A stretch of 64,000 nucleotides of DNA. Origin: Ligustrum vulgare (lineage: Eukaryota > Streptophyta > Magnoliopsida > Lamiales > Oleaceae). Positions 11,045-22,900 of this stretch are shown here, piece by piece (positions within the stretch are counted from its first letter, which is position 1; each line of letters opens with the position of its first letter). Both the position numbers and the translations under genes were made by a program. The notes beneath the pieces were generated by a model, which was not told the origin of the DNA, searched no databases, and saw only the letters and a list, made by a program, of their open reading frames with translations. The stretch lies in assembly GCA_963555705.1 (NCBI GenBank), contig OY743190.1, positions 33,400,929 through 33,464,928 on the forward strand, read 5' to 3'.

Positions 11045-12045
11045 TGAAATAATGACCAAGATTTTGAAAAATTTCAAGTAATGGAGCTTTAGTAGTTCAA
11101 CGAACAAGTAATCAAGCAGAAAACAACAACGCAGGTCACAGTCACAAAGTAAGATAGTTAAACAGAGGCAAGAAATTATGTTCAAGAAAATTCACAAAGA
11201 TTCAGAACACAGTAATCAGTAAACAGAGTAATCAAGGTGATCACTAATCAACAGAATTAATTACTCAATCAAGAAATCACACAGAACAGTATACTGAGAA
11301 AAACTGTTCTTCCAGTATATCCCTCAACCTACACTGGATATTCCCATGCACACTCCCTCAGATTCTCGGATTCTCAATGAAATCCTGGACAAAGGAAAGA
11401 TATGGGGTCCTAGCTATAGGCTTCAACGGAGAGATTTGGGAGAGAACAGAAAATTTGAAAATAAATTTACAGTATAAGATTGCAGTAATTAAAAGATATC
11501 ACCTGATTGCAATTTTAATAAGCTATAACAGCTTCCACAAAGAATCAGACTCCCAGAAGTTCAGGGCCACAAAGTAACAGTACCAGTATCCACCACGAAG
11601 AACAGCCACCAAGAACAATGTAGGATCCTTCCCAGAAATCAGAATATTATATAGAAAATATTCCGAGTTTCAAGATCCCCAAAAAATATGGACTTGGAAT
11701 AAAAGATCCAGATACTCAAGAAAATTAGAAACCCTAATTTTAAAATAGGTTTCAAAAGAACAGTATCCACAAAGTTTAAAAGATTTTATATAAAACTCTT
11801 CTAAAATAATTTCGAATCTGAAAAATTTCAAAAAATATTTTCAGAAAACAAAACGATTTCAGTAAGGGTTAAAAACAACTTAAGAAAGTAAATATTTCTT
11901 AAAAGTTTTACGCAGTTCAGAAAACCCTAAAATACGTTTGAAGGAAAAAAGCATCCGTTTCCAGAAAACCCTAGATCCAACAAGAAAAAAAAATCTGGAT
12001 CTACCAGATCTGAGTCTAATCCACAGTTTTTTCGAAGAACCCTAA
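11045..12045 (-). other. Copia 5' untranslated leader
   Basis: About 1 kb between the primer-binding site and gag. No protein homology is recognised; it is A-rich on the plus strand, with many 'caaagaatcag'-like words. The 66-codon plus-strand frame at 11377 is not considered a gene. Confidence 0.6.
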
Positions 12046-12058
12046 GGCTCTGATACCA
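12046..12058 (-). other. Primer-binding site (initiator Met-tRNA)
   Basis: Reads TGGTATCAGAGCC on the minus strand, one base beyond the 5' LTR end. This is the standard initiator Met-tRNA complement used by plant copia elements for minus-strand priming. Confidence 0.92.
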
Positions 12059-12059
12059 C

Positions 12060-12709
12060 TGTTAGGATTAAAGACTCAAGATCGCACCACAAAGAACAAG
12101 AACAAACGTTTAAACACAAAGAATCAAAACCTTTATTGAATAAACGTAAGAGTACAGAAATCAGAATCCAAACTCAAAAATATACAAATCTTCCCAGAAA
12201 ACTCAGAATCGCACAACATAAATCACAAAGAACAAATGAGTTGCAGAAAACTCTGCCAAAACTCAACCAAAATTTATACTAATTTACAATATATCAGTAT
12301 CTACAACAACCACTAAGAATAATCAAGTAAAATCTATGAATTTCTGGAAGAAAAACTGAAGAACAGTATGAAGATGAAGAATCGCCTTATTCAGAGAGAA
12401 AAGTAGGGTTTGAGTGAATAGAAGCATCTGGAATGAGGTTTTGGATAACTCAGCCTTCTTTTGATCACAAGTGGACGGCCAAGATTAAACCAGTATGATC
12501 CAATGGCTTCATATAAGCGGTGGTAATAAATGGGCTTTGACCCGGTTCCACTTAATCAGGCTTCAAGTGAAAATTGGGCTCAAGGACTGGATATGAAGAT
12601 GGGCTTTAGAGCAGAATAATATGAAATGGACTCTGTTGCCACGATTGGGTTGAAATACATTGATCCAACTGAAAACAAATGCAGGCTTGAACAGCAAATT
12701 GATCCAACA
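12060..12709 (-). repeat. 5' LTR of copia element (650 bp)
   Basis: Termini TG...CA in element sense. Same length as the 3' LTR. It carries the promoter and start of transcription, but no convincing TATA box is singled out. Confidence 0.92.
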
Positions 12710-12738
12710 ACAACAACAACAATAACAACAACAACAAC

Positions 12739-12783
<45 letters not shown>
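12710..12783. repeat. AAC/AAT trinucleotide microsatellite
   Basis: Repeats of caa/aac pass into a run of aat. It begins exactly at the copia LTR end, so the element landed in or next to a pre-existing trinucleotide tract, as the copy B counterpart (26366-26440) shows. Poly-Leu frames called here are artefacts. Confidence 0.9.
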
Positions 12784-12784
<1 letters not shown>

Positions 12785-15100
12785 GATTAATTAAATAGAT
12801 AAAATGAGATTTACACAAAAAATGGCATTTTGGTAATAAAAGGTTTAAATAGTACTATCCATTATCTCAAAATTGAGATAGAATTTGGGGATTGATTGGA
12901 GAGAAAATATATCAAATTCGGGATAAAATCACAAACTTCATCCTCCCTTGGAGATGGTCTTAGCCTTTCCCCTAAGCACGAGTTTGAGATTAAGTAATCA
13001 TTGTATCATGAGTTAAGGTTTTGAAACTTTGAATTTTGTGACTCATATATTTAATTGGGCAATAATTATAGGGAGACATTGATAACAGACATTTTTAAGT
13101 GATATTATGATGTATCACACATTCATTGGTGATAAAAAAATAAGTGGTGAGATAATTATAATCGTTACCCAATTTATTATTGCCATATGACAGTATCACT
13201 TAAAAATGTTCCTTATTAATGTCTCTCTAAAATTACTCTTTATTGGGTCCATAATTTTTTAATTATATAATTGATTGTTTTTTTTTTTATCAAAATTTAA
13301 TAAAAACTGATTTTAATTTTCACCAAAATAGGACTAAAGTTAAAAAGAAAAAAAAAAAAAGGTACCGTTCTGTTTGTATTTCATTTTTTGTTTTTATTTT
13401 AGAAAATGTTTTCTATTTTTCGTTTTCAATTTCTACTTTTAAATTTGTTGAAAACGCGTTGTCTGTCATTTCTATAAACTATTTTTGAAGATGAAAAATT
13501 GGAAAACATGTTCTGTTTCAAATTTTTTAAAACACTACTTTAACTATTTGTATTAACTTGCTAGTAGATTAAATTATAAAATTTCTTGTATTTTGAAAAT
13601 TTACTCTATATTATAAGAAATTCGTTCATCTATTTATTGTTGTATTAATTTAATAATGAAAGTACACAATACTTGGACAAAAGGACACCTTTTGATACCA
13701 AAAAATTGACTTAGGCACCAAAAGGTGCGTGTTGGAGAAATCCTCGCAATCACAAGGCACGAAAGATTTGAATTTTTGCTCCAATTTTCGTTTGGCTTGC
13801 GATTGCGACATATTATAGTGTTGCGATCACAATGCCTATTTAGCATGCCAAGTTTCTCATTTCGTCTTTTTCGATGCTTCTTCGCATTGATTTAATTTCG
13901 TACTTTCATCCATAATTTTAATAAATATTTGACGAACCATTTGGAAACAACAAATTTTCAACGTGAACTAGGACTACAATTTAGTGGGGGCATGCATGTG
14001 GTTGGAACGGGTGGATAGGGTCAGGTTTGGTTTAGTTGAAGAAGAAGAACATTTGGAGAGGGTTTACTATACTACTTTTGTTGAAACAAATCACAAGGGT
14101 TGTAATGAGTAGACAAGTTTTCTCTTTAAAATTATATATCATGTAAGAGGCACTCCCCTAAGTAGTAAAATAAAAGATTGCTAATTGAAGGTCCTACTTT
14201 CACAAAAGAGGCGCTTCTACATACTTTTTCTATTCTTTGTCAAATTTCTTTTCAACTTTAAATTTAATTTCTATAAATTTATCAAAATATTTTGTCCCCA
14301 CTGCAAAACCCCCACCAAGAAGAAGAGGACAAGGTGAAGCTCCGAATTTCAACTATATATGAGATTTATCATGACCTTTCTTTTTATTCGTGTGATGTAC
14401 TCAATCAAATCTATGTTTTTATAAAACGTTAAATTTTAATTATCAATCATTTCTTGTTGAATTTTCAACATTATTGTCAATGAAAAAATAAAATAAAATA
14501 AGAGACAGATGTAGTTCTATAATTATTTCTCATTTAAAACCTTTTTGATATGTTACGATTTACATAGAGATATAAGAGTTGGTGAGTTTAAATAGACTTT
14601 ATTTTACTCTGATTGCTTGTCATATATTATAGACATTTGTTTGACAACAAAAATGAATTATTTTTCTACAATTACCACATTTGGATGAAGGGGTTGACAC
14701 TTGATACAGATTGAAAACAAGAAAGATAATTCTTCAGGTCAAATCTCAATGAAGCCAAATACTAATTAATTATTGAGTTTAATTAAGTTTTTATTAACTT
14801 TTTAAACTACATCAAACTTTAGCATCATCTCAAGTATATTTAGATGTAATTATAAAAGTATTTTTTATCCAAAAAAATGAAGTTTTGAAAAGAAAAAGGA
14901 AAACACAATAAAATACCTTAATAATGTTTTATGATTTAACTCCCTGTAGATACCTTATACAGTGTTTCCGACTTTCACTTATATGTAGATGAAACCATTT
15001 TGTGTAGGAAAATGAAAGAAATTATATATAATGTCGACGTCAAAAAATGATCTGAACACATGGCAATTTTATAGTCAACTTAAGGTAGTATTTTGGTTTG
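12784..15100. repeat. Segmental repeat copy A, right part
   Basis: 12784-13640 aligns with copy B 26441-28235, where a 456-474 bp piece is present three times instead of once. From about 13646 to 13900 copy A has extra sequence, including degenerate GCGAT-GCG words (ctcgcaatcac, cttgcgattgcga), that may be a small relic of the gypsy LTR family seen at 1-1292. From about 14780 to 15030 it matches the array units further right (for example ctcaagtatattta). From 15036 the start of copy B is entered (gtcaaaaaatgatc). No gene is seen; frames here are short and unsupported. Confidence 0.7.
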
Positions 15101-15114
15101 CACTAGTACAAAAA
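15101..15114. repeat. CACTA left terminal inverted repeat
   Basis: CACTAGTACAAAAA; pairs with the right end at 23999-24012 with two mismatches (T/C at position 4, A/G at position 11). Confidence 0.88.
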
Positions 15115-15139
15115 GGCATAAAAAAATGAGGAAAATACG

Positions 15140-15495
15140 TCGGTTTTTCAAAATATTGACGCATAAAATAGGACGGTGGCATTTTCGTAATTAAAATTTA
15201 GGAACAGGCATCGGTTTCTATTTTAAACCGACCCGCAAAGTCGGACCGACCGACTTTGCGCGTCGGTTTTTGGAAAAACCGACTCGAGAAACGCCGGTTT
15301 CTCGCGTCGGTTCAAGGTGAACCGACGCGCAAAGCCGGCCGGTCCGACTTTGCGCGTCGGTTCTCCATGAACCGACGCGAGAAACCGGCGTTTCTCGCGT
15401 CGGTTCATGGAGAACCGACGCGCAAAGTCGCCTTGAACCGACGCGAGAAACCGGCGTTTCTCGCGTCGGTTTTTCCAAAAAAACCGACGCGCAAT
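15140..15495. repeat. CACTA 5' subterminal repeat array (GCGTCGGTT / AACCGACGC)
   Basis: About six copies of CGTCGGTT and seven of AACCGAC(GC) alternate in orientation, joined by GCAAAG or GAGAAAC(C)GGCG spacers. In CACTA elements the subterminal repeats bind the element's own DNA-binding protein (TNPA in En/Spm); that role is family knowledge, not shown here. Open frames read through this array in several frames only because the repeat lacks stops. Confidence 0.85.
15346..15429. repeat. Perfect 40-bp inverted repeat with 4-bp spacer
   Basis: Arms 15346-15385 and 15390-15429 are exact reverse complements around CGGC. The DNA could extrude as a cruciform and its transcript could fold as a long hairpin. 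It lies within the subterminal array. Confidence 0.9.
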
Positions 15496-15529
15496 CTCAT
15501 AAATTTTTCCCGGTATTTTCATACACACT

Positions 15530-15730
15530 CTCGTGCCTCTTTCTCTCTTTCAGTACACTTCTCTCTATACACTCACGCCTCTCTCTCTCAGAATTCACTC
15601 TCACAATTTATCTCTACTCTCACGCCTCTCCCTCTCTTGTGAACGTCGCCGCCTCCACCGCCCTCACTCTTCTACCGCCGCCTCCACCGCCCGGTATACT
15701 TCTACCTCCGCCGCCTCCACCTACATTGTA
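15530..15730 (+). promoter_or_regulatory. CACTA transcript leader, CT-rich then CCGCC-rich
   Basis: Pyrimidine-rich sequence (ctctctctttc repeats) followed by ccgcc-tccaccgcc words, resembling a plant 5' untranslated leader just inside the subterminal repeats. No clear TATA box is assigned. Between here and the first ATG (16562) lie the TA tract and AT-rich DNA ending in an acceptor-like catatatag at about 16550, so a leader intron is likely. Confidence 0.4.
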
Positions 15731-15793
15731 AGACCCGATTCTCATTTTTGTTTATAAGTATGTATATGTATTTGTGTATATATATGTGTCTGC

Positions 15794-15796
<3 letters not shown>

Positions 15797-15887
<91 letters not shown>

Positions 15888-15907
15888 GTGTGTGTGTGTG
15901 TGTGTGT
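15797..15907. repeat. (TA)n followed by (TG)n microsatellite
   Basis: An 87-bp pure TA run (15797-15883) passes into a TG run (15885-15907), with more degenerate TA/TG up to about 16050. Tyr/Ile and His/Thr frames called in it are not genes. Confidence 0.95.
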
Positions 15908-16561
15908 ATATGACTGTGTATATATTTGTGTGTGCATGTATGTGTATATATATATATAGATATGTATGTATGTGTGTCTAAATATATATATATATATATA
16001 ATCTATATAGATATGTATATATATAATTAGCCTCTGTGTATGTATATATATATATTTGTTATTATATAAATATGATAATTACATGTTAATATGTATAAAT
16101 GTGTTAATTAAATTTTAATATATATAAATTTGGGTGTTAAATTTATATTGTTGATTTTAAGTTAGTAGATAGATAAATTTTAATATTTTAATTATTGGAG
16201 TTGAAATTATGAGATATTAAGTCATGAAATCTTAGCTCCACTTTTTAGGAATTGAGAATGGATTTCGAATTAAACTTGGAGTAGTTGATGATGTTGAAGT
16301 TTGATTTGAGTTGTATTAGATTTTTGAATATGTCGAGGATGAACATTTTGGTTTATTGTGATATGTTGATTATTCCTATAGGTTGGTTAAGTCCAACTTT
16401 TAGGGGAGGTTGTGTCAAAAGTTTTGTAAACTTTTGTAAATAAAAAATGAGAATTATAGTTTAAAGTGATTTTCACTATTACAGAATTGACCATACTAAA
16501 TAAATATTTACTCAAAACTAATAAAAATTTTTAATTATATCTTCATATATAGGTCATTGAT

Positions 16562-19500
16562 ATGGATCGGGGTTGGATGTATGGCAGACGTAATAGACAT
16601 GAATATGTAAAAGGTGTTGAAGAGTTTATGAAATGTGCGGATGAAAACAAGAGAAAGAAAGGTGAAACAATGATTTTGTGTCCTTGTTACGATTGTAAGA
16701 ATTTGAGAAAGTTTCGTAGTTTTGATCAAGTGAAGAGTCATTTGATTCGTCGTGGGTTTAAAGAAGGTTATACACGATAGATATGGCATGGTGAGAGTAT
16801 GCTTCCCAGGACGAGCACTGGTGACGATGTTGGTGATCAGCAGCAGAATAATTCAAGCAATATTTGTGAGAATGATTTGGAAAATGATGAGAATGATATG
16901 ATAGACGATATGATGCGTGATATACAAGGGGAATACATTGAAAAACCTCATGTATTAGATAACTTGTTCAACGAGTCTGAGAAGCCTTTGTTTTCTGGTT
17001 GTAATAAATTCACTAAATTGTCTGCGGTACTAAAATTGTATAACTTGAAAGCAAGCAATAGGTGGAGTGATAAAAGTTTCACGGCATTATTGGGACTGTT
17101 ACGAGAGATGCTTCCGGAAGATAACGAACTTCCTAGTTCAATTTACGAGGCAAAGAAATTGTTGTGCCCGATGGGTATGGGATTGAGAGGATACATGCAT
17201 GTCCAAATGATTGTATACTGTATTGAAATGATTACAAGGACTTGTGTCTATGTCCAAAGTGTGGGGTATCACGATATAAACGGAAGAACGTGAATGATAA
17301 TTGTGGTGGTAAGAAAAGCCCTCCGGCAAAGGTGTTATGGTATTTACCTGTAATACCAAGATTTAAACGTTTGTTTGCCAATGCAAAGGATGCAAAGAAC
17401 TTGCGGTGGCATGCCGACGGGAGAAAAGAAGATGGAAAACTAAGACACGTGGCTGATTCTCCTCAATGGAGGAATATTAATAGGTTGTTTCCCGAGTTTG
17501 GGGGCGAAGATAGAAATCTTAGGCTGGGACTATGTACAGATGGGATGAACCCACACGGTAATATGAGTAGTCGACATAGCACCTGGCCGGTTCTTTTGAC
17601 TATTTACAATCTTCCTCCTTGGTTATGTATGAAGCGCAAGTATATCATGTTATCTTTGTTAATATCAGGGCCCAAACAACCGGGTAATGACATAGATGTT
17701 TATCTAGCCCCACTAATTGAAGATTTAAAAGTATTGTGGGATGAAGGCGTGTCTGTGTTTGATGCATATACCCAGATGAATTTCACCTTACGTGCTATGA
17801 TATTTTGCACCGTAAATTATTTTCCAGCTTATGGTAACTTGTCAGGTTATACTAACAAAGGACCTAAAGCATGTCCCATTTGTGAAGAAGACATGATTGA
17901 TCTTTGGTTGAAAAAGTGCAAGAAAAATATCTTCATGAGTCATAGAAGATTTCTCCCAATTGACCACCCTTATCGCAAGAAGAAAAAGCCATTCAATGGA
18001 AAAATCGAGGCTCGAACAGCTCGCTTACCATTAACAGGAGGTGAAGTATATGAACGAGTTAAAAAATTTGATGTTTCATTTGGAAAAACTTTTAAGCCTC
18101 CTCAGAAGAGTCTTTGGAAGAAAAGGTCCATATTCTGGGATCTACCTTATTGGCAACACTTATCTGTAAGGCATTGTCTTGATGTAATGCATGTGGATAA
18201 AAATGTTTGTGATAGCATCATTGGGACAATGTTGAACATTCCAGGAAAGACGAAAGATGGTATTAAAGTCAGGAAGGACATGGTAGAAATGGGGATAAGG
18301 GATCAATTAGCGCCGCAAGAGTCGGAAAAGCGTACTTATTTACCCTCAGCTTGCTATACTTTTTCGAGAAAAGAGAAAATAAGTTTTTGTGAGTGCCTGC
18401 ATACTATTAAGGTTCCATCTGGGTACTCATCAAACATTAAAAGTCTTGTCTCGATGAAGGACTTAAAATTGGTTGGTATGAAGTTTCATGATTGTCATGT
18501 CGTAATGCAACAATTGTTACCAGTTGCAATTCGAGGCATTCTCCCAAAACATGTTAGACAAGTCATTATAAAAATTTGTTTTTTCTTCAATGCAATTTGC
18601 AGCAAAGTTATTGATCCGGAGGAGTTGGATGATTTGCAGGCCGATATTGTTATCACTCTATGTCAATTTGAAATGTATTTTCCGCCATCATTTTTTGACG
18701 TTATGGTGCACTTACTTGTTCACTTGGTGAGAGAAATTAAGATTTGTGGTCCAGTATTCTTGAGGTATATGTATCCATTTGAGAGATACATGGGTATATT
18801 GAAAGGATATGTGAGAAATCGATTTCGACCTGAAGGTAGTATCATTGAAGGTTATGCTGCTGAGGAGGCTATTGAATTTTGTACTGATTACTTGGATGAC
18901 GTTGAGACTATTGGTGTTCCTAAATCTCGGCATGATGGAAGACTTAAAGGTAAAGGTACTATTGGATGCAAGTCAATCGTCCCCAATGTTGAATTGCGAT
19001 ATAAATCACACCTCCTTGTATTACAACACCTTCCTGAAGTTCATCCATATTTGGACGAGCATATGTCCATCATAAGGCAGCAGAATCCTTCAAAAGTTGA
19101 AAGGTGGGTAACTAATGAACATAATCGTTCATTTGCAAAATGGTTCAAAGATAAAGTCATGAAAGAATTGTCACAAACACCGAATACCATTGTTGAAACG
19201 GTAAAGTGGTTAGCTTACGGTCCTACCACGATTGTGAGGTCATATGAAGGATATGACATTAATGGGTATACGTTTTACACTAAACGTCAAGATGATAAGA
19301 GTGCAGTGCAAAACAGTGGAGTGACACAAGTAGCACTATCAAGAGATTTTTCAAATGCTAAAGATACCATGCCAGTAGATGCCTCGATGTCCTATTATGG
19401 TATCATTGAAGATATTTGGGAACTTGATTATAGGGAGTTCAAGTTTCCTCTCTTCCAATGTAAATGGGTTGATAACCGACGGGGTGTTCGGGTGGATGAA

Positions 19501-19812
19501 TTAGGATTCACTATGGTGGATTTCGGACAGTTGGGTTATCTAGACGAGCCATTCATACTTGCATCACAAGCCAAACAGGTATTTTATGTTCTTGATCCTG
19601 CCGATACTAAGTGGCCAATCGTCCTTCAAGGAAAGAGACGCATTGTTGGGATTGGTGATGTAGTAGATGAAGAAGATTATGATCACTTTGATGAAACCCC
19701 TCCATTTTCTATCGGTATACAACGGAGTGCAACTTTAGAGGAAGATAACATTGAATCAAATTATATGCATTGGGATCATGAAGAAGGATTATGGATTGAC
19801 CGTCGTTCCTGA
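16562..19812 (+). pseudogene. CACTA TNP2-type transposase, disrupted
   Basis: This is the main transposase, expected to cut and join element ends in the nucleus. The ATG at 16562 opens a transposase-associated zinc-binding domain (MDRGWMYGRRNR..., Cys residues in CPCYDCKN, then SHLIRRGF). A TAG at 16778-16780 replaces what is normally a Trp codon (GYTR-stop-IWHGE). The frame then runs through an acidic region to about 17180, where a frameshift occurs, and a TGA at 17224-17226 again sits at a usual Trp position. From 17242 an 856-codon frame is open: zinc-ribbon-like CLCPKCGVSRYK, the TNP2 core (LRWHADGR, DGMNPHG, HCLDVMHVDKNVCDS), a DUF4218-like part (YPFERYMGILKGYVRN) and a DUF4216-like C-terminus (CKWVDNRRGV). 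Three lesions make it a pseudogene in this copy. Confidence 0.92.
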
Positions 19813-19975
19813 TTATTAATTGTATGAGTTTATTTACACAGTCTTTGCTTTTAACTTTCTTTTATTTTTCATATATGCTCTATACATTGTTAACAATTTC
19901 TTTTGTCGTTTTGATAACAATAATTTATTAATACGTTGTTATATGTGCAGGTACGTTAAAAGTAGTCTCAATATA

Positions 19976-22900
19976 ATGGCCGAGTCTTCATCATCTTCAG
20001 ATGATCATAGTGCTACCAGTACCAAAAGGATTAGAGGGCCAACAATGTGTAAGAACATGAAGAAGGCCGGTGAAGTGAATGTCATCGAGTTCGATGACAA
20101 ACATAGGCCAATCGGACCAGGCAAGGGGAACTTCAAACACTATGTCGGGTGTTTGGCCCGTATTCACGTTGACATTAACATCAGTGATTGGCACAAGGTT
20201 GATCCCGGCCTTAAGGACTTGATGTGGGAAGAAATAAAGGTACTATCACTACATACATGGTTAATTGATAACGTTTCGTAATTTTTTCTTATAACATCGC
20301 ATATTATATTCGTCTTTCAGAGGGAGTTCAACATCCCTGATGACGCAGCAAAAAAAAGGGTGTTGAAAGTTGCGGGGATGCGATGGAAAGATTTCAAGAC
20401 TCAGCTGGTTCATGATTATATCACACATGACCACCCGAAATACACCTCCTACGCAACTTTACTCTTTTATAACTGAAGAGCAATGGGACTCGTTTAAGAA
20501 AGAACGCCAGACTGATAAATTTAAGGTATATATATTTAATTGTACGCATGTGATTTATTTAGTTGGAAATTAAATACTTGATGTGACAATTTCAGGAAAA
20601 AAGTAAGAAAGCCAGGGATGCTCAATTGCGAAACGAGCATCCACATTATATGGGCTCAGCTGGTTATGCGGGGATGAAGCCACAGTAGGTAGTCAGTGAC
20701 CCACTGTCTTCAAGTTCTTCATGCGACATGATTAGCTCGTCGATTGTAAGTGAGGATCGAAGTTTAGATTGGATTCGAGCTAGATCGAAGAAGAAAGAAG
20801 ATGGAAGTTATTACATCCCCAACGAGAAAACGAGGGGGGTGTTTGATAAAATTGTAAGTATATCATGATTATTTTTTCATAATTTAAATTCAAATTTACT
20901 TAAATTTATACTTATATTTATGTTTCATTTTTCTGTTAATAGGTTGAAAAAGCTGAGCAGTCCACGCAGGGGACATTTGTGGCAAGTAGACAGCACGATA
21001 TTTTAAGTGAAGCCCTTGGTAAGCCGGATCACCCTGGTAGGGTGAGGGGGTATGGCGTCTATGTGACCAAGAGGGATGTTTACGGCAAGCCTGATGATTA
21101 CATTAGACGTTCCTGTGGGGTCGTCTCAGTAGACGATATTAAGGAGATGATCAGGTCAGAGATGGAGGATAGTATTGCCGAGCGGGTCAGGCATCAGACC
21201 ATGTCGGAGATGCAGCGTAAATTCGATACAATGCAGAGGGACTACCATAGTATGCAGACTAAATACGATGCTATCCTCCAGCGCCTGGGCTTAAATGTTG
21301 AGGCCGAGGTGGACGTAACTCCACAGCCCCGACCACTAACTCGCATCAGTTGCCACTCCGTGGATCCAGATCCATTTCATGGACTTCAGGTATTTAATGT
21401 TATGTTATTTAGAATTTTTTAACATTATTTATGTTATTTCAACTGGAAGTTGCTAACATATATGTTCAATGATGTTATACAATAGAAGCCGTCTCCTTGT
21501 TGTCTCGCCATTAGTCTTAATGGTGAGAAACAAATAGTAGCGAGCGGGATGGTTTATCGAGCCGGACCCGACACGGTGGTGCATCATCAACCTATTTGGC
21601 CTGATCATGCTAAGGTGTCCATTGACCACATTGTCGATGGTGCAGAAGCGTGTTGTATTCCAGTGCCATCTCAATACCACACCACAGTGGGGGAAGCTAT
21701 TGGAAGCTTCTTGCAATGGCCCAAGGAGTTGGTGATTTTTGGAGAGGTACAAACATTTAGTTATATAAAAGATTCTGTCAATATTAATTTCTTTTAAATT
21801 TGTATAACTGAAGATGATAAAAATTATCTTGTTGCAGGAAGAGGCACCACAACAGGCAAAAAAATTTAATGAAGGAAAAACACCCCAGAGTTTCGAAATG
21901 TCATCCACTCAGCGACCTGCGATTGTTGACGATGAGACGTTGCAACGTCTGGGTGATGATTGTAAAATGTTACACACTCTGGTCATTCAATTGCGTGTTG
22001 GTGATGACTTCTACCAGGTACCCATTGATGCCGCCGTGTTCAACTTTGCATTCGATGATGGTTTTTATGTTACAGTCGGAGACATCACCGACTTGCTTAC
22101 GATGCAATGGTTGGATACATCAATCTTACAAGTGTTTTCATTGTAAGACTTCTGATCAAAAATAAAAACTTCAATTTAAATCATTAATTTATTTCTATTT
22201 ATTGGCATTATTATTTTTTAGGTACCTCCATGAGCTATGTCAGGAATACGGTATTGAATCGATTGGATTCGTGTCTCCGACACACATTGCATCGATTTCA
22301 GTAAGAACAAATGCATATGGTGTTATAAATTACTTGGCCAGCACCATGAAGGCAATGAAAACTAAGAAATTCATTCTAGCACCGTATTTTCAGGAGTAAG
22401 ACCGTTGATATTCTCTAATTTTTAACCTAATTTGAATGATATGATATTTAAAGTTGTATTTACACGTTCATAATACGCAGGAATCACTGGATGTTGCTAG
22501 TTATTTCTCCTGAGAAGAATACGGTGTACTTCTTAGATTCAGGTGCTGTATCTAAGCGTGACTTGGATATCAAGCCGATATTGAACACGTAAGTTAGGAA
22601 ATTTTAATGAAATAATTGTGGAGTTGTGGTGAAATTGATTGTGGATTTGTGATTGTTGAGAAGTTGATAGTTTTGAATAGCAGGGTCCCCCTACAGGTTG
22701 GATAAGTTCAATTTATAGGGGAAACTCTGCCAAAATTTTTGTAGGATGTTTTGAGTCTTAATTTTTTTGTAACTTGTTGATATAATTTATTGAAATTTTA
22801 GGGCTTTCAAAACGTATTGGACAGTTGGAGGCATGAGGACAAAATCCAATACAACGTGGAAAAACGTAAAAGTATGAAAACACGGATTTAAACTTTATTA

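Larger units (their letters stand above)
6174..12709 (-). mobile_element. Full-length defective Ty1/copia retrotransposon (Tork/TNT1-like)
   Basis: The element has two 650-bp LTRs (6174-6823 and 12060-12709), a primer-binding site matching initiator Met-tRNA, gag, protease, integrase, reverse transcriptase and RNase H in copia order, and a polypurine tract. It reads on the minus strand. It is inserted in repeat copy A; flanks are aaaac on the left and acaac on the right, consistent with a 5-bp target duplication with one change. Copy B shows the empty site near 26365-26375. By eye the LTRs differ at 29 of 650 positions with no indels. Frameshifts and stops in gag and pol make it non-autonomous. 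Confidence 0.93.

Noticed and set aside
12606..12818. Poly-Leu frame
   Set aside because: Produced by the AAT/AAC microsatellite at the copia insertion site.
15218..15642. Several Arg/Pro-rich frames in the CACTA 5' end
   Set aside because: They read through the alternating GCGTCGGTT/AACCGACGC array, which lacks stops; frames on both strands are open for the same reason.
15748..15981. Tyr/Ile and His/Thr frames
   Set aside because: Translation of the TA/TG microsatellite.
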